A stretch of DNA of 64,000 bases from Mangrovivirga cuniculi (GTDB lineage Bacteria > Bacteroidota > Bacteroidia > Cytophagales > Cyclobacteriaceae): positions 857,001 through 921,000 of the forward strand of contig NZ_CP028923.1 of NCBI RefSeq assembly GCF_005166025.1. The letters run 5' to 3'. The notes under the pieces were generated by a model. That model was given only the letters and a program-made list of their open reading frames with translations. It searched no databases and was not told the DNA's origin. The position numbers and the translations under genes are program-made. Shown here in pieces: positions 37,703-47,929 of the stretch. Within the stretch, counting starts at the first letter, position 1; each line of letters begins with the position of its first letter.

Positions 37703-37909
37703 ATGCCTAAGAATAAAGATTATTTAAAAGGATATTATCTAACCAGTTTTGCTTTTTTAGCAATAATTAGTGTAGTGTTTTTTATAATTTTTGGAGTAAG
37801 AATGATACTTGGATATGAGCCGTTTCGCTTAACAAAACTTATTGTTTTAATTTGTATTGGAATTTTTTTTAGAGCAATGTCATATTTTATATATCGATCA
37901 GATGGTTAA
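37703..37909 (+). CDS. Small two-TM membrane protein
   Basis: 68 residues with hydrophobic segments at about 12-33 and 43-60 and charged ends. No family recognised. It lies 34 bp after the GT9 gene on the same strand, and its stop overlaps the stop end of the convergent LTA-synthase-like gene by 4 bp. Confidence 0.5.
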   Translation: MPKNKDYLKGYYLTSFAFLAIISVVFFIIFGVRMILGYEPFRLTKLIVLICIGIFFRAMSYFIYRSDG

Positions 37910-39749
37910 TGTCGCTTCTCGGTAAACTTTTGGTAAACCTTATGAAGATAAGCCTGACCTAGTTGGAAATCTTTATCTGTTATCGTAGAATCCCTGACTA
38001 TAAAATCTTCACTTGAAGTACTGTAGCTGTAAGTGCCATTTGGTACTTTAAAACTGTATCCCTGGCTGAAACTATACCAGGCCATTGGTTTAAAATCTAC
38101 CTGAAATAAATTTTTAGAAAAATAATATTCAGAATGATCGATGTCCATTTCACCAAGTAAGGTCGCGGGAAAATCTGTCTGAGAAGAAAGTCGGTCGATC
38201 GTAAATCCTGTTTGGTTTAATGCTCCGCCTGTCCAGATCATAGGAATTTTAAACGTTTCTTCTGCAAAATATTCTGACCCATCTGGATCTCTTACCCCAT
38301 GGTCAGCCATAATTACGACTAATAGGTCATTCCATAAGGTTTTCTCTTCTTTGAGGCTCTCGATTACTTTTTTGATCTGCAGGTCAGTAAAGTGAGAGGT
38401 AGAATAAACTCTTTCCTGTAATGAATTATCACCAAATTTATATTCTCCGGGCACCTCATATGGAGGATGATTTGATAGTGTAAACCAGGTAGTAAACCAG
38501 GGTTTGTTTTTACCATATTGATTAATCCGATCTATTAAAGTATCACTGACAATGTCGTCATGAACTCCCCACTTAGTTGTGCTTAATGAATCCGGGAAAT
38601 TACTTTCAGTAACCAATTCATCCGTTCCGGCAGAAAGAAAATATCCTTTAAAATTGGCAAAGGTCAGATCACCTCCGTAAAAAAAGCTTGTGTGGTAGCC
38701 TTCCTTTACCAGATCCTTTGTTAAATGGGGCAAACCATAGGCGATAGCAGGGTATTTAATCACGGGAGCAACAGGATGTGCAGGAAAACCACTAAAAATA
38801 GCAGTCATTCCTTTATGAGATCGGTCTCCTGAAGCATAAAAATTATCAAAATAAATACCCTTTCTGGTAAGCTGATCCAGATAAGGAGTTACCTCCTGAC
38901 CATTGTAATTTTTGTGCATGAATTTAGATGCCATGCTTTCGATAATGATCAAGAGAATATTTGGTCTTTTGGTATTTAAAACTTCTAAAAAGGGCCTTTT
39001 AACATTGAGTTTGGTAATTAAGGAATCTGCTTTCTCGTCATTATACCAATCTTTTTTTAATGCTTCGGGGTCGTATTTTGAAAGGGCATAGTTAAAATTC
39101 CACGCCGGATTTAATGCCAGCTGATTGATCTCCGAATGATTGCTGAAAAAGACTGAACCTGGATTAAGTGGAGCAATACCTATTCCACCCCGGACAGGAA
39201 TAATCAGGAATCCAAGTAATAGCATAAAACCAAGAGAAAAAGGAAGCCTGAATTTAGGGAATAAAAGAATGTCCCTGGTCAGATTTAAGATAGAAAAAAC
39301 CAGAAAGCCACAAAACAAAATAAAATATAAGACGGGTATTATGACCTCAGTAAATCCAACACTAGCCACTGCTTCACCAGGTGTATCTAAGAAAAGTAAG
39401 GGGCAGTGTCTAAACGAAATCCCCAGAATTGAAATAATTTCAGGTCTACAGCAGCCATTAAAGACAGGATGACAGCAAATAATATTAATATAACCCTGTT
39501 AGCATAAAACTGAAATCTATTTGTAAACAGGAAACCGACAATTAACAACACAATTGGAATTGCGACAACATATGAAGCGATTGACAGATCCATTCTCAGG
39601 CCATGAACAAATGCCATCAGGACTTCAGTAGTCTCAGCATTCCTGGTTATTTCGGAAAAATGAAACAATAAAAAAACCAGTCTGATCAGGAAGCCGGCAA
39701 AAACAAAAAGTCCAAATACTTTTAGTAGATATAAAAAGCGTTGCTTCAT
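37906..39749 (-). pseudogene. LTA-synthase-like sulfatase-fold phosphotransferase, frameshifted
   Basis: Membrane enzyme of the alkaline phosphatase/LTA synthase family. The first frame (39749-39387) carries about three transmembrane segments and ends LDTAPYFS; the second (to 37906) carries two more and the extracytoplasmic catalytic domain. At TTTT (coding strand of 39392-39395) one extra T fuses them as RLDTAPYFFLDTPGEAVASVG, giving 614 residues. Catalytic features: IIESMASKF (metal Glu), SGDRSHKGMTAIFSGFPAHP (nucleophile Thr region), WGVHDD, and MADHGVRD (metal Asp-His). Bacteroidota members are thought to transfer phosphoglycerol or phosphoethanolamine to glycans or lipids. The target is unknown. 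Confidence 0.85.
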
Positions 39750-39870
39750 AAATTATTCTCCGGGTTATGATGTATACAGATCAATTGACCTGTCAAACAA
39801 AACGTAAAATTAATAAATAGTGGGATAACCAGTTGTATATTTATAATTTAGTCAAAACAGGAAGTCCTAA

Positions 39871-40899
39871 ATGGCACTAATAAGCAAAAAGAAAATACCT
39901 TTTGAAATAAGTACCGGCCTTCGGAACTATCTTAATAAACACGACCGGTCATTTAAATCGCCTATTCATTATTCGGATTTATTGCGCTTTAATAGTACAA
40001 TAGCCTTGTATGATAGAAAGGGTGATGATACACTATGGGAAACTGTTTTTTATGCAGGAAGTGAAATGGGGCATATTAATGAAAGCCTTAAAAAGATTTA
40101 TGCGCTGTTAAAATCGGATGGAGATCTTTCTGTTATAGAACACTTATTTATTGACAGGGTCGATATTTGCCCCTATGGAAATAGCATGCCTTTTCGAGTA
40201 AGAATCGTCAACCAGATTAATGATAATTTTGACTATTTCTATGTAAAAAAAGCTGATGCAAGCAGGATCTATGGCCTGGAACTGGAGCATCTTTTGTCTC
40301 CTAATAGAATCAATTACCTGGTAGATGGTGATACTTTAATTGAAGAGCATATTGCAGGAGTACCTGGTGATCAGTTTATCGTGACCTATCTTGAAAATGA
40401 TCATCAGTTAAATAAGATTCGATTAGCCAAAGAATTTGTGAAGTTCAATGAAAGATGCTTCGTAAGGCTTCTTGGTGATATGCACAGCAGTAACTTCGTA
40501 ATTGATATTACCCCTGATTTTGAAGAAATACATTACAGAATAAGGTCTATCGATTTTGATCAGCAATCTTATGAAGGACGGAGGGCAATTTATATGCCCA
40601 AATATTTCAAGCAAAATTACCCTTTGATAAAATTAGGACTGGAAACAATGACACCGGAATCAGTTCGCCAATACCAAAAAGAGGAACGAGCGTTAATCGT
40701 TCACAGAATTCGTGCTTCCAGATATGCCTTGAAAGATTTAATGGATGTTATGATGGTTGATAAAATTTCTTTGCCAGAGCATGTAGAAAGCCTAAAAAAA
40801 GAATTGGCCGATCATTATGAAGCTCCACAATTTCTCGAATGTAAATCCATGGGAGAAATTGTGAAGCAAAGTCTTAAAATGTTACTAAGGAATATTTAA
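39871..40899 (+). CDS. Unknown protein with protein-kinase-like fold motifs
   Basis: 342 residues, no signal peptide. I do not recognise a named family. Motifs resemble a phosphotransferase of the protein-kinase-like fold: YFYVKKADA (candidate ATP lysine, 126-127) with a following helix containing Glu137/139; LIEEHIAGVPGDQF (157-169) like the hinge and GxPG of aminoglycoside kinases; a catalytic-loop-like LLGDMHSSNFVI (200-211, Asp203, Asn208); and RSIDFDQQS (225-233, Asp228 or Asp230) like the metal-binding DFD. The order and spacing fit the fold. It converges with the M28 peptidase gene, overlapping stops by 4 bp. Confidence 0.6.
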   Translation: MALISKKKIPFEISTGLRNYLNKHDRSFKSPIHYSDLLRFNSTIALYDRKGDDTLWETVFYAGSEMGHINESLKKIYALLKSDGDLSVIEHLFIDRVDICPYGNSMPFRVRIVNQINDNFDYFYVKKADASRIYGLELEHLLSPNRINYLVDGDTLIEEHIAGVPGDQFIVTYLENDHQLNKIRLAKEFVKFNERCFVRLLGDMHSSNFVIDITPDFEEIHYRIRSIDFDQQSYEGRRAIYMPKYFKQNYPLIKLGLETMTPESVRQYQKEERALIVHRIRASRYALKDLMDVMMVDKISLPEHVESLKKELADHYEAPQFLECKSMGEIVKQSLKMLLRNI

Positions 40900-42256
40900 T
40901 CGCGGATAATTCCATCCGGATAACTTACTATACTTTGATTTCCTTCTTCGTCTACAGCTGATATACCAAATAGATAATTATCAATTACAATTCCTTTTAA
41001 GGTATATGCTGTGGTGTTTTTATCAACAAAAACAGAATATTGCCATTGTGGTGAAGTTGTTTCCCTGTAGTGAATGATATATCCCTTAAGATCATCAGTT
41101 TCAATAGCATCCCAGCTTAATTTCGCTGAAGGCTCAACTATCCCTCCAATTTTTACATTCTCAGGAGAAGGCGGGGCTAAAGCTACCGATGCCATCGTGA
41201 TTGCATTTACTGCAGTTAAAAGCCTGGTGTATTCAAAGTTCACTCCTTCAACAACATCACCATATTCTATTCCATCCTCAGTTCTGAGATCCTGGTGTTG
41301 TCTGTTATAATTTTCATGAGCTTCCATGATCCGCACTCCTGCAAATCCAAGATCATTAAATGGTCTGTGATGGCCACCTCTTCCAAACCTGTCTAAGCGA
41401 TAGATCATTATTGGATTCATATATGGCATATATTTCTCAGTTACGTAGTGTACATATCTGGCTAGCTGTCTGCTGTTTCCATCATTTTCACCACCAAAAA
41501 ATCTTCTTAATCTACGATCACGTTCTGATTCGGTAGGAGGAACAGGTTCTGAAAATATTCTGAAAGAGCGGTTGTCGATCACTCCATCAACACCTTCAAT
41601 ATTTCCAATCATATCATTATTGAGTACACCAACAATATTCCATCCTTCATCTTTTGCTTTTTGTGCAAGAAATTTCCCTCCGTATAATCCTTGTTCTTCT
41701 CCACTCAAACCCGCATAAATAATACTGCATTCGAAATCGTATTTTGATAAAATACGGGCAGCTTCGATTGCTCCGGCCATTCCTGAAGCATTATCATTAG
41801 CGCCGGGAGCATCATCTTTATAATTTAAAACATCAGAGATTCGGCTATCAATATCACCAGACATGATTATATACCGGTTTGGATATTTTGTTCCTCTTTG
41901 TATTGCAAGAACATTAACAATATAGGTATCCTCAGGAATTCTTTCGCTTTCACCTTTCTTCACGAGGTTTCTTTGATAAGATACCTCCAGACAACCATCA
42001 CATTCTTTAGAAATTTCATCAAATGTAGATTTAATCCATCTTCTGGCTGCACCTATGCCCGGGTATCAGAAATGGTGTCAGATAATGTGTGACGAGTGCC
42101 AAAACCGGCAAGGGTTCTAATATCTGATTCTAACCGTTCAGCTGAAACCTCATCTATAATTTCGTACATAACGGGATTGAATTGGGTAATACCGCTCTGT
42201 GATAAAATGGGTAAGCATAAAACAAATAATATAGGAGCTAAAATTTTTTTATACAT
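40896..42256 (-). pseudogene. M28-family zinc peptidase with FnIII-like tail, frameshifted
   Basis: Secreted peptidase. The signal peptide MYKKILAPILFVLCLPILSQ leads to LAGFGTRHTLSDT; the frame breaks at CCCGGG 42058-42063. One more base restores ...SDTR(G)IGAARRWIKSTFDEISK and a 453-residue protein. Zinc-site motifs are seen in YIIMSGDIDSR (Asp in the place of the usual His), PGANDNASGMAGAIEAARIL, YAGLSGEEQGLYGGK, GVLNNDMIGN and GRGGHHRPFNDLGFAGVRI. Residues 340-440 form a fibronectin type III-like domain (PPSPENVKIGG...KLSWDAIE...GYIIHYRE). Broken as read, but probably intact in the cell. Confidence 0.85.
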
Positions 42257-42381
42257 AAGAGTTAAATTTTTATATCAGTTTCTTTTGTTTAACCAAATAA
42301 ACAAAAATTAGTTTCAAGGCCTAATTCACGGTCGTAATTGCTACATCTTGCCATGATTATTTGTAAATTGAATTGATCTAA

Positions 42382-43842
42382 ATGCCAGAACTTATGTCAT
42401 TAAATAACAAAAACTTATTAAGAAATAAAGCATATATAAATGGTAATTGGAGAGAAGCATCATCGGGAAATACTTATGACGTTAAAAACCCGGTGGATGA
42501 TTCTGTTATCACCAGTGTTCCTGATATGGGAATGGAGGATGTGAAAAAAGCAATAGATATAGCTGATCAGAAGTTTGAAGAATGGTCATCGATGCTTGCA
42601 AAGGACCGCAGCGCAATATTAAATAAATGGTACAGGCTACTCATGGAAAACCAGGAAGATCTTGCCATTTTAATGACTAAAGAAATGGGTAAGCCCTTAA
42701 AGGAATCAAGAGGAGAGATTGCCTATGGAGCTTCTTTTATTCAATGGTTTGCTGAGGAGGCAAAGCGAATTTATGGTGATGTCATTCCTCATCATGCTGA
42801 TGGCAAAAGAATTGTAGTAATAAAGCAACCAGTAGGAGTAGCCGGCATTATTACTCCATGGAATTTTCCTTTGGCTATGATAACCAGAAAGGTAGGGCCT
42901 GCACTGGCGGCGGGATGTCCTGTTGTAATCAAACCTGCACAAGATACGCCACTGAGTGCTTTGGCTGCGGCTTATCTTGCTGAAGAAGCAGGTGTTCCGG
43001 CAGGTGTTCTTAATATTATCACTTCGAGTTCTTCGTCTGAGATTGGTAAAGAATTAACAACCAGTGATAAGATCAAAAAAATATCGTTTACCGGATCGAC
43101 TAAAGTAGGTAAATTACTGATGAAACAAAGTGCATCTACAGTAAAAAAAATATCCCTTGAATTGGGAGGTAATGCTCCTTTTGTAGTTTTCGAAGATGCC
43201 GACCTGGACGAGGCTGCACAAGGAGCAGTTGACTGTAAGTTTAGAAATGCTGGTCAAACATGTGTTTGTGCTAATCGAATATTAGTTCACGAAGATGTCT
43301 ATGATGATTTTGTAGAAAAGTTTGCTGCTAAGGTAAAAAAACTAAAAGTAGGCAACGGCTTGGAAACAGGTATAGATATTGGCCCGTTGATTAACGATGA
43401 TGCAGTAAAAAAAGTAATTGATCTTGTTCAAGATGCAATTGATAAAGGAGCTAAAATAGTCGCGGGAAGTAATGAACCGGACGGTAGATTTATTGATCCA
43501 ATTGTCCTGACAAATGTGGATGATTCAGTTGAAATGTTCAATAAAGAGATATTTGGTCCTGTTGCACCGGTTTATAAATTCAGTAATGATGATGAGGCGA
43601 TAAAGCTTTCAAATAAAACTCAATTTGGTTTAGCTTCGTATTTTTATTCCAGAGATATAGGTCGGATCTGGAAGGTTGCCGAACAGCTTCAGTATGGTAT
43701 GGTAGGAATAAATGAAGGGTTGATTTCTACTGAAGTTGCTCCTTTTGGAGGAGTGAAAGAATCAGGTATGGGACGTGAAGGATCAAAGTATGGTATTGAG
43801 GAATATATTAATGTGAAATACATGTTAATGGGAGGGTTGTAA
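42382..43842 (+). CDS. gabD: NAD(P)-dependent succinate-semialdehyde dehydrogenase-like
   Basis: 486 residues, ALDH superfamily. The substrate region resembles succinate-semialdehyde dehydrogenases: GYVKPAD-type PVGVAGIITPWNFPLAMITRKVGPALAAGCPVVIKPA, SFTGSTKVGKLLM, the general base in LELGGNAPF, catalytic Cys294 in GQTCVCANR, and MVGINEG followed by PFGGVKESGMGREGSKYG near the end. It would oxidise succinic semialdehyde to succinate; related aldehydes are possible. Monocistronic, 28 bp before the hybrid kinase gene. An alternative start at Met5 (42394) exists. Confidence 0.88.
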   Translation: MPELMSLNNKNLLRNKAYINGNWREASSGNTYDVKNPVDDSVITSVPDMGMEDVKKAIDIADQKFEEWSSMLAKDRSAILNKWYRLLMENQEDLAILMTKEMGKPLKESRGEIAYGASFIQWFAEEAKRIYGDVIPHHADGKRIVVIKQPVGVAGIITPWNFPLAMITRKVGPALAAGCPVVIKPAQDTPLSALAAAYLAEEAGVPAGVLNIITSSSSSEIGKELTTSDKIKKISFTGSTKVGKLLMKQSASTVKKISLELGGNAPFVVFEDADLDEAAQGAVDCKFRNAGQTCVCANRILVHEDVYDDFVEKFAAKVKKLKVGNGLETGIDIGPLINDDAVKKVIDLVQDAIDKGAKIVAGSNEPDGRFIDPIVLTNVDDSVEMFNKEIFGPVAPVYKFSNDDEAIKLSNKTQFGLASYFYSRDIGRIWKVAEQLQYGMVGINEGLISTEVAPFGGVKESGMGREGSKYGIEEYINVKYMLMGGL

Positions 43843-43870
43843 GCAAGTATATTAAGTTTACTTAAAGAAA

Positions 43871-46465
43871 ATGAATAAATTTCAGTCACCGAAAAAAAAT
43901 CAAATTGGAAACCTAACTACGAGGGTAGTCGGTGTCTTTTTGATTATTTTTTTAGTGGTTGGTGGATTTGGTTATATCTCCTATAATAGCTTCAATTCTC
44001 TTAATAATTCTGTGCGTTCATTAGCCTCAGCTGAAGAGACCTCAGAGCAATTAAATGAGTTGTTCAGAGACATGATGAAAGCTGAAAACCTCATCAGAAT
44101 CTACATTATTACAGAAGATGATTCGACCTTCAGGGAGTATAATCAATTAAAAGACTCTATTAATATAGGATTGAAAGACCTTCAAAAGGCGATCGGAGAT
44201 GATCCTTTAAGAGGAAGAAAAGTTGATACATTAAAATCTTTGTTTGACCTGAAGCAGGAGATGCTGACTGATTTTCTGGCTTTGAAGAAAAAGCAATTAA
44301 GAAATGCCTATACCGATAAGGCATTGAGAGAATTAAATCTTGATGGAAAATCAAACGATCAGATTCGTCAATTGCAATCGACCTCTGTTAGTCCAAAGTC
44401 TGATTCTCTGGTTGGAGGAGAGGTGAGTTACAGGGTCGTTGAGCGAGAAAAGCAAGCCAAAGGCATAATCGCTTCATTAAAGAGATTATTTGGTAGTAGA
44501 GAGGTAGTATATGATACAATTCCTGTGCTTGATGCAGAAAATGATTCTGCTTTAGTTACTAATGGTACTGGCTATGTCAAAAGATTAGTAGATGGTGATT
44601 CATTAGTTAATCGAATTGAAGAAATACTTACCGATTTGAGGGCAGAAGAAAGATATTATCGAAATCTCCTTTCACTTCGGGAATATAGAATATTAGAACA
44701 GGATCAAAACCTACTATTTCAAATTCAGGAGACGCTGAATGAATTAACCTCAATTGAAAGACGAACTAATTTAAGCAAACAAGAGGAGGCTCAAAATGTC
44801 GCTGATGAAGCAACAAATACCTTGTTTGCTATTGGATTAGTAGGGCTTATTGGGTCTGGAATATTGCTCACACTTGTTTTCAGAGGCGTTTCGAGAAGTA
44901 ATTATTACCGCCAACGAGCTGAAATGGAGAAAAACAGGGCGGAAAGGCTGGCGAGAATTAAAGAGGAATTTCTGGCAAACATGAGTCATGAAATCAGGAC
45001 GCCAATACATTCTATCAATGGATTCCTGGGGTTATTACAAGATACAGAACTTAATGAGGACCAGGTGAAATATTTGCGGACAATTAATGGAAGCGCATCT
45101 TTTCTTCTTCGTCTGGTGAATGATCTGCTCGACTTGTCTAAGCTTAATGCGGGAAAAGTAACATTACATAATGAAGGTTTTTATCCTTCTCATTTACTCG
45201 GGGAGATAATAGATTCATTTAAACCTCAAGCTGATGAAAAAGGAATTGAATTGAAATATGCTTTTAAAGCAGATAAAGATCTGGCGCTGGAAACAGATGT
45301 TTTCAGGTTCAGACAGATTCTAACTAACCTGTTAAGTAATGCTATAAAGTTTACAGAGAAAGGAACCGTTGATTTAACCTTTCAGTGGAACAATAAATAC
45401 AATGTAGCAAAGATCAATATTTCTGATACTGGTATAGGGATGACTCCTGAAGAGCAAAGAAAAGTATTTAGTTCATTCTCCCAGGCAGACGCCAGCATAA
45501 CCAGAAAATACGGAGGTACTGGTTTAGGTTTGGCAATTGTTAAAAAAATGATCGAGCTATTTGACGGTGCGATTGATCTGATTAGCACAAAGGGAAAAGG
45601 ATCTGATTTTACAGTAAGAATCCCTATGCAGCTGGCAAGCAAGGAATTTCAGGAAGTACCGCAATCAGATGAAAAAATTAAAAGTCTGAAGGATCTTTCA
45701 GCTGCAGTAGTTGATGATGATCCAAATAACCGACTTTTGATGTCTAAAATTTTAATATCAATTGGATTTGAGGTCAGTGTTTATGAAAACCCGAAAGAAT
45801 TTCTCGACAAAATCGAAAAACAGAGGTTTGATTTTATTTTTTCAGATATACAAATGCCTGATATTGATGGATTGACTCTTTCAAAAATACTTCGTGAAAA
45901 CCATCAGGATAATTTCGAAAAACTGGTAGCAATGACAGCAAAAGGTGAAAGCAGGCCCGATGTACAGGAAAATAAATCAAATTTTGACAGTATTTTATTC
46001 AAGCCTTTTTCCAGAGTGGAGCTGATCAATACTGTGTTTAATCTTGCTGAAATTGAACCTGAAAAAGAAGTCTTTTCAGAAAAACCTAAATCTGATGATG
46101 GTAATAGTTCAGAATTGGATATCTCAGAAATAAAAGTTTTTGCCGGTGATGACCCTGAGATGATTCGGAATATGATAGAGGGTTTATACGGTAATATGCA
46201 AAATGACATTGCAAACTTTAGATCATATGCTCAGCAAAATGAGATCGATAACCTCAGGAAACTTGCTCATCGAATGATTCCATCCTGGAGTCACTTTTCA
46301 TTTGATACTGTTTCTCAGAAACTCCGGGTTCTTGAAGAGACGATCGAGTCTAATCCAGATGCATCAGAGGAAATTTATCTGATGGCAGATGATCTTGCGG
46401 AAGAAATGTCAGCAGATATTGCTCTGATAGATAAATGGCTCAGGCGTCAATCTCATATCGCTTAA
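43871..46465 (+). CDS. Hybrid histidine kinase with REC and Hpt domains
   Basis: 864 residues. A transmembrane segment (about 18-38) and a second (about 315-337) enclose a helical CHASE3-like sensor domain. Next come HisKA with His373 in MSHEIRTPIHS, an HATPase with LSNAIKFTEKG, DTGIGM and GTGLGLAI, a receiver domain with Asp659 in SDIQMPDIDG, and a C-terminal Hpt domain with His800 in LAHRMIPSW (the usual xKGSS after it is altered). This is a full phosphorelay in one chain. Its 3' end overlaps by 26 bp the convergent sigma-54 regulator gene, a natural output candidate. Confidence 0.92.
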   Translation: MNKFQSPKKNQIGNLTTRVVGVFLIIFLVVGGFGYISYNSFNSLNNSVRSLASAEETSEQLNELFRDMMKAENLIRIYIITEDDSTFREYNQLKDSINIGLKDLQKAIGDDPLRGRKVDTLKSLFDLKQEMLTDFLALKKKQLRNAYTDKALRELNLDGKSNDQIRQLQSTSVSPKSDSLVGGEVSYRVVEREKQAKGIIASLKRLFGSREVVYDTIPVLDAENDSALVTNGTGYVKRLVDGDSLVNRIEEILTDLRAEERYYRNLLSLREYRILEQDQNLLFQIQETLNELTSIERRTNLSKQEEAQNVADEATNTLFAIGLVGLIGSGILLTLVFRGVSRSNYYRQRAEMEKNRAERLARIKEEFLANMSHEIRTPIHSINGFLGLLQDTELNEDQVKYLRTINGSASFLLRLVNDLLDLSKLNAGKVTLHNEGFYPSHLLGEIIDSFKPQADEKGIELKYAFKADKDLALETDVFRFRQILTNLLSNAIKFTEKGTVDLTFQWNNKYNVAKINISDTGIGMTPEEQRKVFSSFSQADASITRKYGGTGLGLAIVKKMIELFDGAIDLISTKGKGSDFTVRIPMQLASKEFQEVPQSDEKIKSLKDLSAAVVDDDPNNRLLMSKILISIGFEVSVYENPKEFLDKIEKQRFDFIFSDIQMPDIDGLTLSKILRENHQDNFEKLVAMTAKGESRPDVQENKSNFDSILFKPFSRVELINTVFNLAEIEPEKEVFSEKPKSDDGNSSELDISEIKVFAGDDPEMIRNMIEGLYGNMQNDIANFRSYAQQNEIDNLRKLAHRMIPSWSHFSFDTVSQKLRVLEETIESNPDASEEIYLMADDLAEEMSADIALIDKWLRRQSHIA

Positions 46466-47849
46466 TCTTATTGTACAGGGTTTTCCTGTCAATGTTCAGG
46501 ATCTTAGCAGCTAAGCTTTTATTGTAGTGAGTTTCTTTTAATACCTTTTCTATAGTTTCTTTTTCACTAGTCTCCTGAAGTTGTTTTAAGTCTTTAGGAT
46601 TAGTTTCCTCACTACTTTCTATACTTCCATTATTCGAAGGTAGAGTTTGTTCTGTTATTACCGGAGAAACACCTGATTTGATTTCTTCAGGCAGTTGTTC
46701 TGGAGTAATTTTATTATCCTGACAGAGCAGAACGGCTCTTTTTATAACATTTTTTAATTCACGAAGGTTGCCCGGCCATGGGTAATTCTTAAATACCTCG
46801 ACTGTATCTGCGGTGAACCCCTCTATGTCTTTTCCCAATTCGTCGTTCGCTTCATTTAAGAAGTGATCAGCAAAAATAAACAGATCATTACCCCGATGCC
46901 TCAAAGGATATAATTGAATACTAAATTCGTTTAATCTATGATAAAGGTCCAGTCTGAAAGAACCCTCTTCAGCTTTTTTCTTGAGGTTATCATTAGTAGC
47001 AGCTATTATCCTTACATCGACTTCTATATCTGCGTTTGACCCAATTTTTCTAATTTTTTGTTCCTGAAGTGCCCGGAGTAATTTAACCTGAACTTCATAT
47101 GATAGGTTCCCAACCTCGTCAAGGAATAAAGTCCCTCCATTTGCATATTCAAATTGGCCGGTCTTATCTTGAAGTGCTCCTGTAAAACTGCCTTTTACAT
47201 GGCCGAATAATTCACTTGCAGCAAGTTCATCACTTAGGGCTCCACAGTCCACAGCAATAAAAGGCTTGCCCTGACGATTACTCTTTTCATAAATCAACTT
47301 AGCGGCAAATTCTTTACCGGTACCACTTTCACCTAAAATGAGAACACTCATGTCAGTAGGCCCAACCAGGGAAGCATGCTCATATACCTTTTTGGCATAT
47401 TTAGATTCCCCGGAAATATAATCTAAGTCACCTTTTTTCCTGGATTTTTTTGATTTGCCTGAAGGGACGACTTCTTCTACCGGGTCTTTCTTTTCCTTAA
47501 GAGCTCTTTTTACTAATAATAATAGTTCATCAGGGTTCACTGGCTTGGTGACAAATTCAAATGCTCCGATCTGAATAGATTTAACAGCAGTTCTGATATC
47601 AGCATAGTGGGTCATTAATATCACCGGTGTTCCGGGATAATCGTCTTTTACTTTTTTGATTACAGAAATTCCATCCTGATCAGGAAGTTTATAATCTGTT
47701 AAAACCAGATCAACTTGATGATTTTTTAAATGATCAATTCCTGATTCAGCAGAATGAGCACTTTCCACCTCAAACTCATTACGCTTGAGGAAAGTGGTCA
47801 ACATCATGTTGAATGAAGGATCATCGTCTATTACTAGTATCTTGGGCAT
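46440..47849 (-). CDS. Sigma-54-dependent response regulator (NtrC family)
   Basis: 469 residues: receiver domain with Asp52 (LTDYKLPDQDG), linker rich in K/S, AAA+ domain with Walker A GESGTGKE (173-180), GTLFLDEVGNL, and a Fis-type helix-turn-helix (KSLAAKILNIDRKTLYNKIKRY) at the C terminus. The sigma-54 contact loop reads GSFTGA (220-225) instead of GAFTGA. It activates RNA polymerase with sigma-54 at -24/-12 promoters. Convergent and overlapping by 26 bp with the hybrid kinase gene. Target genes are not evident. Confidence 0.93.
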   Translation of the reverse strand: MPKILVIDDDPSFNMMLTTFLKRNEFEVESAHSAESGIDHLKNHQVDLVLTDYKLPDQDGISVIKKVKDDYPGTPVILMTHYADIRTAVKSIQIGAFEFVTKPVNPDELLLLVKRALKEKKDPVEEVVPSGKSKKSRKKGDLDYISGESKYAKKVYEHASLVGPTDMSVLILGESGTGKEFAAKLIYEKSNRQGKPFIAVDCGALSDELAASELFGHVKGSFTGALQDKTGQFEYANGGTLFLDEVGNLSYEVQVKLLRALQEQKIRKIGSNADIEVDVRIIAATNDNLKKKAEEGSFRLDLYHRLNEFSIQLYPLRHRGNDLFIFADHFLNEANDELGKDIEGFTADTVEVFKNYPWPGNLRELKNVIKRAVLLCQDNKITPEQLPEEIKSGVSPVITEQTLPSNNGSIESSEETNPKDLKQLQETSEKETIEKVLKETHYNKSLAAKILNIDRKTLYNKIKRYEIDA

Positions 47850-47929
47850 GTAATCTTTATCTATTCCTTAGCAAATATAAAATTAGACCTTATTTTTCGA
47901 ATCAGCTATTTTAACTGATAAATTTGGAA

